Assembly: GCF_026210795.1 (NCBI RefSeq)
Contig: NC_089441.1
Coordinates: forward strand, 2,170,001-2,234,000
DNA length: 64,000 bases
Direction: 5' to 3'
Source: Rhizophagus irregularis
Taxonomy: Eukaryota > Glomeromycota > Glomeromycetes > Glomerales > Glomeraceae
The position numbers and the translations under genes are program-made. This document shows positions 56,234-64,000 of the stretch, one piece after another (the first letter of the stretch is position 1; every line of letters starts with the position of its first letter). The notes under the pieces are model-generated. The model saw nothing but the letters and a program-made list of their open reading frames with translations, was not told the origin of the DNA and did no database searches.

Positions 56234-57667
56234 ATGCCTTGTCAACTTCCTGTCGATTGCCTTAATGAAATTTTCGAGTATTTAGAGAAAGATAAAGTCT
56301 CTTTATATTCATGCTTATTAGTCAATCGTCTTTGGTGTGAAGTTTCTGTTAGAATATTGTGGAGAAATATTTGGATTGGCAAGTCGATTACCTATGGTCG
56401 ACACCGATTGAAAGTAAAACCGGAAATTCTTAATACATTGATAATTTGTCTTCCTAATGATTCAAAAAATCATTTGCTTGAGAAGAGAATTCTTAATTCA
56501 ACTCAAATCTCAAAAACTCCATTATTTGACTATGTATCATTTTGCAAAGTTCTATCAATTCATGCGATTGGTCAAGTGATTATTGATGTTTTTAGAAGTC
56601 AAAAATATCTGACAAAAGAAATAATCAAGATGTTTGTGAAAAAAATTTATTCAGTGAAAAAATTATCTTATTATACAAATAATTCAAACACTGTTAATTT
56701 ATCATTTTTACGTTATCCTGGAGCAAAAGAATGTTTAACAAATCTTTCAAAATTAAGTTGTAGTACCGATGTTAAATCCGCATTTTTTTATAAATTATCT
56801 CAAATATGTTATAATATTCAATCATTAAATATGGAATTTAAAAGTGTGGTTTCAAATGGATTAAAAGATTTAATTTGTTCACAAAATAATTTAAAATATT
56901 TATCATTATCACAAACGTATGGTATTGCTGATTGGACAGATATTATACCTTCATTATCAAAACATTCGAATACTTTAATTAAATTAAAAATATATGGGTG
57001 TGAATATTATACTAGGTTCAGACCATTATTATCATTTGTTACAAGATTCACAAATTTACGAGAACTTATTTTATCATTTCGTTATAAACATAATTTTAGC
57101 GAACTTGACAACAATCTAAAATGTGTTATTTTTCCATATTTACAAATATTAAAATTTCCTCATTCATGTCCAGATGATGATATATTAATCAAATTTTTAG
57201 AAAATAATGGAAAAAATTTAGTAGAATTTTATATTAATAGTAGTGATTCATTAAATTTAGCTATAGCTAAATTTTGTCCGAATTTGAAATCATTATATAC
57301 CTTATTTAATTTTGATAAAATAGAAACATTAAAAATAATTCTTAATGATTGTCAACAATTAGAAAGTATTGAAACTAAATATATTACTGGTTTATTAAGT
57401 GAAAAAGACCTTTTGGAGACCTTGGCAAAATATTCATCAAAAAATTTTTATAAATTAAAATTAATTATTTGTTTAGATTCACACTTAGTCCCGAAAGATT
57501 TAGAAGAATTTTTTAATAATTGGAAGAATCGTGTATCATCAAAATCATTTTCCTTTATTATTAAAGGATGGAATAATAGTTTAGAAAGTAATCATGAAGG
57601 AAATATGAAGGTGTTCGAAAAATATAAACAGCTTGGTATTGTTAGTAAATTTGATATTAGTTATTAA
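56234..57667 (+). CDS. F-box/LRR protein, copy 6
   Basis: Intact, 477 residues from ATG 56234 (an in-frame TTG at 56174 is not a eukaryotic start). The F-box has V for A in LPVDCLNEIFEYLE. Residues 48-62 are KSITYGRHRLKVKPEI, the type of copies 2 and 3, whereas from SLSQTYGIADWTDIIPSL onward it is almost identical to copy 1 (LKIYGCEYYTR, FDKIETLKIILNDCQQLE). It is thus a second clear mosaic. The end reads YKQLGIVSKFDISY. The membrane-protein gene follows 1.3 kb downstream on the same strand. Confidence 0.92.
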   Translation: MPCQLPVDCLNEIFEYLEKDKVSLYSCLLVNRLWCEVSVRILWRNIWIGKSITYGRHRLKVKPEILNTLIICLPNDSKNHLLEKRILNSTQISKTPLFDYVSFCKVLSIHAIGQVIIDVFRSQKYLTKEIIKMFVKKIYSVKKLSYYTNNSNTVNLSFLRYPGAKECLTNLSKLSCSTDVKSAFFYKLSQICYNIQSLNMEFKSVVSNGLKDLICSQNNLKYLSLSQTYGIADWTDIIPSLSKHSNTLIKLKIYGCEYYTRFRPLLSFVTRFTNLRELILSFRYKHNFSELDNNLKCVIFPYLQILKFPHSCPDDDILIKFLENNGKNLVEFYINSSDSLNLAIAKFCPNLKSLYTLFNFDKIETLKIILNDCQQLESIETKYITGLLSEKDLLETLAKYSSKNFYKLKLIICLDSHLVPKDLEEFFNNWKNRVSSKSFSFIIKGWNNSLESNHEGNMKVFEKYKQLGIVSKFDISY

Positions 57668-58954
57668 ATTATTATGTATTTAAGAAATAAATTAAAGTTG
57701 TTTATTTTAAATAAAGCGAGATGAAAAATAGTTTTTGAAGCTAGCGCCGTCAATATTATGTGAAAATATTACGTACTTTTGTTATTTCTGAATTCTGATA
57801 ATAATGTATATACGCTAAGATAATTATGAAACTCATAATTGAAGATAAAAATAATCATTTCCAAACCATACACGGCGATATTATCCCTAAAGTATATAAA
57901 GCTTTTCATGAAATAATTCGTTTTCATGTCATGTTTACCTTTTTTTTAATTGAAATTAATTTTTTTTTTTTTTTACGAGATAAACGATTAATTGAAATTA
58001 AATATTTCACGTTACGTTTGTTTCAAGAATATTTTTAGAACACGTTCTAAATTGACTATTAAAGTTTAAAACCAAATACTAGTATGACGTTGCAAATGAA
58101 GCTGTTTTGTAATTGCCGTCCATAAAATTAAGTTTGCCAAGATTTATATAAAAGATACATCAATCGAGTTTCGTATAACTGAATGTATGTGTAGAACGTA
58201 GTGAGTAAATGAGTGCCGCGATCAGGGTTCTGCACTTCTGCATAAGTTACACTCGGTTCACCTAGTTTCGGAAATTTACAGAATTTCAACAATAACTACA
58301 ATAATAATGCAAAATACTGTAAGAAAAAAAAATACAAACATATTAGGAAATTCCGTCATTCAACTTTATTTTGTTTTGTTGCTCAACGTTGATCAATTCG
58401 TTAATAATGAGTTGATTGGCTAATTTTTTTTTGTGATTTCTTCAATGTTAGACGATTAAGCCATGTAATCCATGTGGCTTTATTTATTTGAATTGGTCCA
58501 ATAATTGACGAAGAGCGGTCTCCCAAGGAAGTTTCTATACTTACAGATAGTACTAAGTTTATTACATTTTTGTATTTTTTTTTTTGCATTTACGTTTACT
58601 TAATAAAAGTTAAATTTCAAATATGGTCAAAAATAATAAACTGTAGAAACCGAAATTGTTAGACAACGACGGCGGATCATACTTTCGCTTTCATTGATTT
58701 AAAGCAAAACAATAGAGCGAAATTTAATGTAAATTAGCCATTACAAATATTTTCTATGTAGTTACATGGTATAAACAATATACAAACAAAAACGTATCCA
58801 AAAAAAAAGAAATTATAAATAAGTTTTAATATAAAATGCGCTTCTACTATGCCTTCCGACCTTTTAAGCGTATAATCATTTTCATTTAATCTTGAAATAT
58901 AATAATACAATAATTACAATAATAATCTTATGTTTATTTTGCTTTTCTTCCAAA
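57668..58954. other. Intergenic, upstream block of the membrane gene
   Basis: From about 58180 on it resembles 47715-48110 (see that entry). AATAAATTAAAG after copy 6 may hold a poly(A) signal. No gene supported; a 62-codon minus-strand frame at 58589-58401 is weak. Confidence 0.45.
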
Positions 58955-59929
58955 ATGGAGATAAAAGATAGTTTATATTTAATACGTAAATTATTAAATC
59001 CTATTCCTCAATATATATTGGGATGCCTACCTGCTGTTGCAATAGTGGGTGACACCCCGAAAGAGAAGTTGACAGAAAAGTTAGCATGGGTATTACGATG
59101 TCTTGGTTGTCCATTTACAGGATTATTTTATTCCTGCAATGTGGGTAGCAATAAGACAGATCAATGTTTATTCTGGCTTCCGTCAGATTATTTTAAATGC
59201 GAAAACGACGGACAGCTATATCCAATTAAAGTCAGACCTGTCGGAATTCATGGAAAGATACTGGAACCAAATGAAAAACAACGTATATCTGCAGAGATAA
59301 AACGATGCACAGCAAGAGCTTCTGTCCTAGAAAGATTATCATCATTAGTGTCAGCATATTACATATTTGTTGGTATAATAGCAGGAATATCTAGGGTGAC
59401 AAACCAAACTAATGTCTGTGAGGATTGGCCATACATACCATTACTATTATCCTGGACAATTCCATCAATCTACAAGAGAATAATTTGGGGGCATCTAATT
59501 GTTAAAAATCCTAAGATAGAAATGGAAGATTTACAACCAATAACATTGAAAGAGATCAATGACGATGAAATTAGAAACCACAAACGTTTTACCGTTACGT
59601 TTACTGCTTTTGCATCAATACTTTTTCCCTGGATAACGGTACTCCTGGCCTATTTCACACCTCCAATTGGATATCGTTGTCGGAGTAAATACGTTTCAGT
59701 ATTGTGTGCTATTTGGTCACTAAATAGCGCTTTGGCGTATTTATGTCATTTGAAAGGAGAAAGAGGCGTATCCAATTTTTGTTTTGGGATCTTTCATATA
59801 TGGTTTTCTATTTGTGGTTTTGTAGTAGCAATGTTAATATTTTTTTTAGGCATTCTAACAAATAATAGTGAATGGTGGACGACAATTTTCGGACCATCTT
59901 GTGATATTTTGGATACTACATGCACTTAA
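58955..59929 (+). CDS. Five-helix membrane protein, intact
   Basis: 324 residues from ATG 58955 to TAA; the upstream in-frame TTG (58892) would add a hydrophobic leader but is not a eukaryotic start, and the copy at 44047 starts at the matching ATG. Residues 11-63 hold a conserved LLNPIPQYILGCLPA and a Trp/Cys-rich amphipathic part (KLAWVLRCLGCPFTG). Probable membrane helices lie at about 129-147, 159-177, 212-235, 245-264 and 278-302. Conserved Cys occur throughout (CNVG, CTARAS, GYRCRSKY, the final CDILDTTC), which suggests disulphides or metal. No transporter or receptor motif recognised. Paralogues at 43080 and 48632 are broken, so this is the best copy. Likely a fungal lineage-specific membrane protein. 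Confidence 0.85.
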   Translation: MEIKDSLYLIRKLLNPIPQYILGCLPAVAIVGDTPKEKLTEKLAWVLRCLGCPFTGLFYSCNVGSNKTDQCLFWLPSDYFKCENDGQLYPIKVRPVGIHGKILEPNEKQRISAEIKRCTARASVLERLSSLVSAYYIFVGIIAGISRVTNQTNVCEDWPYIPLLLSWTIPSIYKRIIWGHLIVKNPKIEMEDLQPITLKEINDDEIRNHKRFTVTFTAFASILFPWITVLLAYFTPPIGYRCRSKYVSVLCAIWSLNSALAYLCHLKGERGVSNFCFGIFHIWFSICGFVVAMLIFFLGILTNNSEWWTTIFGPSCDILDTTCT

Positions 59930-60429
59930 ATAATATTAATTACTAATTTAATAATGATAACAATTTGTATAAATAAAATGATGATACGCTTACATAGTTC
60001 CTTCCTAATGTTTTACTATATTTTTATTTCGGTAATTAGTTTTTACTGCGACAATCGAGTTTGTCATAAGCAACGCTCATCACCTATGATTCTGCAAAAC
60101 AGACGGAATCAATAATATAATAATAGTAGCTCAAGACACTTTATTTATAAAAATAAAATAAAATAATTAAAATAAAGACAAGAAAATTTGTGATTTTAAA
60201 ATGTCTGCATGGAGAGTAAATAAGATGTCATATAAAATATTAAAATTTAGTAGTTTTATTATAAAATTATTTTAAATTGTAAAATGTATGTTATAATCGT
60301 GAGTCATTTGTAAGTTTTAAAATATAAATTTCGGTCAACGATTATTAATGGATTATTCCACAAACTTATTTTATAAAATTTTTTCAGTTCAAGAACTCAA
60401 TTAATTTTTAGAAATAATATATTCGTAAA
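59930..60429. other. Intergenic
   Basis: AT-rich 3' flank of the membrane-protein gene; no gene or clear repeat. Confidence 0.4.
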
Positions 60430-60900
60430 TTTTTGATCGTGGTTATAACTTATAAAGGCCAAAAATATTTATCGAAAAATATATTTTACTAACTAAAGAA
60501 TAATTTTTATAAAATATATATGTATGCAATCATAAAACTTCAATGTGAAAAATATTGTGTAGAGGTAGGTATACCGTATATACAGTATTTATATACGCTA
60601 AGATTAATATCAAACTATTTATTATATATATATATATATATATGACAATTAAAATAAGTATTAAATACACGCAATAACAAAAAATTAAATTTGAATGTGA
60701 AAAACACTTATTCGTAGGTTTATAGAAAAAATAAACCTTTTTAAAGTCAATAAAACAAACATTCCAACTTAGCGAATAAATAAAGTTTAAGTTTAAATGA
60801 TTGTCATAAGAATAATCCGTTTAGGAATCTACATATAAAAGTAAAAAAATGTTTTAATTACGCAAGAATGATAAAAAAAATTAAAATATAAACACTACTA

Positions 60901-60963
60901 TCCTAGTGTCGTAATTGAACCAAGAACCTACCGATTCTGGTCATGAGGGGCGAACCACTAGGA
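60901..60963 (-). ncRNA. tRNA-like module 1
   Basis: On the minus strand 63 nt are closed by TCCTAGTG and CACTAGGA. Inside are AGTGGTTCG (A-box-like) and GGTTCTTGGTTCAATTAC (B-box-like, with a TTCAATT loop). Shorter than modules 2 and 3 by 20 nt. The T stem does not pair well, so it is a tRNA relic or SINE head rather than a tRNA gene. Confidence 0.45.
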
Positions 60964-61610
60964 CAGTTCGTGTTTATTCGACAGTTGATCTTTTTTAATT
61001 CTTTATTTACTGTATCGCAGGACTCTGTATTACCAATTTATTCAGTACAAAATACTTATTTTAAAAAAAAAAAATTATATATTACTAAATTATATATATA
61101 TTTATTTATATTTATTTTAGCCGTAATCGTATACTAACTAATCATATTTTATTTAATATTCAAAATAAGGAACCCGAAAAAAATAGTTGACAAAACCAAA
61201 ATACATTCTTTTTAATTATAAACTTTGTCAACAGAAGAAATACATAATATAATATTACTCACAATATCAATCAAAATGGTGAGACTATCCATTAAAGAAT
61301 ATAAACTTAATGCTAAAAATTTATCCAAACCAATACTGTATGTATATATGGCACGATATTATTAAAGGAATGATAAACAACAAAGTTCTTATGTTAACAT
61401 TGTTAACAAGGAATAAACAAATTAGAGTATAAATGTATAATAATTTAATATGCTACGTATAATATGAGGGAAAGGAAACTTATGTTAGAGTTCTAAGTGT
61501 ATCGTGCTAGCAATAGAATATATGTAAAATTCTAAAATATAGGTTTTATAATGTGATTATTACTAGGTTTTATTAATTAGTAGTTGTGCATTGAGGAAAA
61601 TAAATACGTT

Positions 61611-61693
61611 GTGACCTAGCGGAAATCAGTAACTGAACCCAGGACCTGCAGTATTCCGATTACTTACGTTACAAAGGATTTCATCTAGGTCAC
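61611..61693 (-). ncRNA. tRNA-like module 2
   Basis: 83 nt on the minus strand, closed by GTGACCTAG and CTAGGTCAC (9 bp, perfect). The middle has GTAAGTAATCGGA, ACTGCAGG and GGGTTCAGTTAC (B-box-like). Same length and core as module 3. Confidence 0.5.
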
Positions 61694-62445
61694 GCGGTAT
61701 TTAATCGTAAATAAATGCTTTTTTAAACCCTTTCTGATTCAGTAAAAATTTTGAATCGTATTCTAAACAATCATATTTAATTTTTATTCAATCTGCAGTT
61801 GACAGAATAAAAAAAAAATATATATTTTTCACTTCGTACTATTATTTTATAATAACGATGTTGTTTAATAACGACAAAAAATACACAAAAAAAAATTCAA
61901 AGTTCACAAATTTTCTAATAGCTAATGATGTCTCACATGATCACAATCATACTCATTTTCAACGTTTTTTTATTAATTTGAGAGGCGTAAATATGTAATG
62001 TAAACGATTTCAGTTATTTCGTAAATAATAATGTTTATAATATAAGAAGCTGAAATATTCATCAAAATATTAAGTTTTTTTTTACAAATTGCTAAAAGTA
62101 ATTATTAAAACTTTAGTATGAAAATTTTGCGTGAAGATATATTATATTTATTCATCCTACACAAAATTGATGGCAATTAGAATATTAGATGATGCATCGT
62201 ACATGCAATAACAAAAATTACAGTACGTCTGCTAAATGCGGGAAATTCTATTATACTTAAGTTGTAGGAACAAATTAACTTTTTTAATAAATAAACTTTG
62301 ACGGATTCACATTATGAAAGTCAACATTCCAACCAGAGGAAAATAAAATTTTGAACTGACTATGGTATAAGGATAGTCTACTTAAGAAATATTGGGTAGT
62401 AAACAAATTCTGTTTTCAAATTATATCACGAAAAGATCAAAGGAT

Positions 62446-62495
62446 AAACACTTCTATCCCAGTGTCGGTGCATAACTGGCCAGACCTGCAGATCT
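62446..62495 (-). ncRNA. Truncated tRNA-like module
   Basis: The plus strand reads CTATCCCAGTGTCGG, then ATAACTGGCCAGACCTGCAG, matching the 3' half of the other modules; the remainder is missing. Confidence 0.3.
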
Positions 62496-63007
62496 AATTA
62501 AACGAATTGATACAATGTTAAATAATATGCAAAAAAAAAAAGTTTATTATAATTCCTAGATTCATTAAATCGTATATTAACTAATTAATTATACTATTTA
62601 ATTTAATACTCAAAATCGTGAAATTTTGAAAAAACATAACGATTGGCAGAAAAAATTTTAATTATAAAAATTATCATTTATCGTTCGTCTCATTATATAC
62701 TGATAAAACAAGACTATTAGCTTGAAATTTGGTATAGTAGTTAAAATAGTCAAAATACATTTTATTAGCTAAAAAAAAAATTAGTGTCTAAAGTTAATTA
62801 TAAAACTTTGATATAAAGATATTTCCACACGGATTAATGTAAAAATAAAGTTTTAAGTTTGAGTGACTGTTCCATAACTAAGTGTTGGGAATAGACGAAT
62901 TTTGCGTAAAAAATAAATAAATAAATTATTGTATACCAAATATATAATTATTCTTCACACATATGATGATAGTATTTCTTAAAAAATTCAAAACTTTAAA
63001 TAGTAGC

Positions 63008-63090
63008 TGAACTTGATGTATTGTGTAACTGAACCAAGAACCTGCAGTCTCTGATTACTTACGCTATCACGTACCGGACCACCAAGTTCA
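63008..63090 (-). ncRNA. tRNA-like module 3
   Basis: 83 nt on the minus strand, closed by TGAACTTG and CAAGTTCA. It has TGGTGGTCCGG (A-box-like), GCGTAAGTAATCAGA, ACTGCAGGTTC and TTGGTTCAGTTAC (B-box-like). Confidence 0.5.
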
Positions 63091-64000
63091 ACATCTATTT
63101 AATTCGATTATATTGCTCATCAATTTCATTATATTATTGAAAAATGTAAAAAATAAGCAAAAATATATTTATAAATATATATTCATTAAATAAATACTAG
63201 CCCAATTATATTTAATTTATAAATATTTAAAATCCGTAAAATCTATAAAAAAAAACTGACAGTGCTCTTTTTTAATTATAAAATATTTATCTGTTATGTC
63301 ATAAATCGTTAATTTATATATTTGGGCCTCTCAAATTTGCATAAAAAATAAAATAAAAAAAAATAATGCGTATATAAATAATTATTGTTTGCACAAAGGA
63401 TTGCATTAAAAAAATCAAAACATAAGCCTACACGTACAGTATTTATTAACCTGTTTATTTTAATATTATGAATTAACTGTTAATAAAAAAATGAAAATTT
63501 TTATAGGTTCATTGAATACTACTCCTATTATATATACGAAAGCAATGGCTCTTTTAATTATAAACATTATGGTGTTGAATATTTAAAATATGTATTAGAC
63601 CTCTAAAATTATTTGTAGAAAATGTTGAAATTGGTATTAAACAAAATCATGATCATATGGGGCGTCATTAGCCATTAGAAAATATGAAACTCAATATACT
63701 AGTTAAACGGCCAAAAATATTCGTTAAAGAATTCGTTAACTAAAAGATTTTTAAAAGTAAATATAAAACTTTGTTTTTTTAAAAAAAATTAGTAACGCAT
63801 TTATTAATTTAGTAATATAAAAATCAATTACAAAATATTTAAACACCTAGAAAATATAATTACAATACTCTCTATAACTAAAGTGATCTAGTCTACTAAA
63901 ATTGATAAATATATAAAATACTATCCTAAATTAAGATATCCATGAAACTAAAATAAACAATTTTGTTAAAGTATGCCAAGTCTTTTTTATCGCAACGCCA

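Larger units (their letters stand above)
60430..64000. repeat. Array of diverged ~0.7-kb non-coding units
   Basis: Recurring words in order mark at least four units: GCTAAAAATAT-like plus ATTTTACTAACTAAAGAATA (60470; also 62760 and 63700), TATAAAACTT after it, AACATTCCAAC (60758, 62318), AATAAAGTTT, AAACACT.CTATCC.AGTGTCG (60890, 62446), a tRNA-like module, then TCGTATA.TAACTAAT (61123, 62570) and TTTTTAATTATAAA (61210, 62650, 63270). A copy of the first half also lies at 50690-50990. No open frames. The window ends inside the array. Confidence 0.6.

Noticed and set aside
58892-58954. Signal-peptide-like leader before the membrane gene
   Set aside because: Starts with TTG and lacks a matching sequence in the paralogues, which start at ATG.
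60901-63090. Functional tRNA genes
   Set aside because: The T and D arms do not pair properly, so I call them tRNA-like modules only.
1-64000. CRISPR array, bacterial operon or riboswitch
   Set aside because: No regularly spaced repeats with unique spacers; the genes are eukaryotic with GT-AG introns.

Overview
The window is very AT-rich, with long A/T runs, short GT-AG introns, many decayed coding pieces, DNA transposons and a LINE. Together with a tandem family of F-box/leucine-rich-repeat proteins, a MATA-type HMG-box gene and C2H2 finger genes, this points to a Glomeromycotina fungus, most likely Rhizophagus (irregularis-like). That assignment rests on protein-family recognition from memory, not a search.

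Layout. 1-8 kb: decayed multi-exon genes, mostly on the minus strand, a small two-exon gene on the plus strand (1951-2175) and a broken C2H2 finger gene (6137-7099). 8.2-15.6 kb: a degraded minus-strand LINE with RRM-bearing ORF1, endonuclease, reverse transcriptase, RNase H and C-terminal zinc finger; a pogo-like MITE lies inside it. 16-20 kb: a 195-bp MITE, a seven-exon minus-strand gene whose frame is complete except for one TGA, a small C2H2 gene and a second MITE. 20-30 kb: gene-poor DNA with one clean gene, an HMG-box protein (23212-23601). 30.1-32.6 kb: an internally deleted MULE transposon with a FLYWCH finger and a triplicated 3' part. 33.2-33.9 kb: a two-exon lectin-like remnant.

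35-60 kb is the core: six intact single-exon F-box/LRR genes (five plus, one minus), with relics of F-box genes and two intact or nearly intact genes plus one pseudogene of a five-helix membrane protein family. F-box and membrane genes appear to have been copied together as pairs. All six F-box genes share an upstream box (GTAACACGGT-like) 60-95 bp before the ATG, so they are probably co-regulated. Their protein segments are shuffled between copies, as expected from gene conversion. F-box proteins normally act as substrate receptors of SCF ubiquitin ligases, and here the variable part is the LRR region that would bind targets.

60.4-64 kb is non-coding and made of diverged ~0.7-kb units. Three of them carry a tRNA-like module whose closing stem differs in sequence from copy to copy yet still pairs.

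Limits: splice models are read by eye without transcript data, and family names for most small pieces are unknown.
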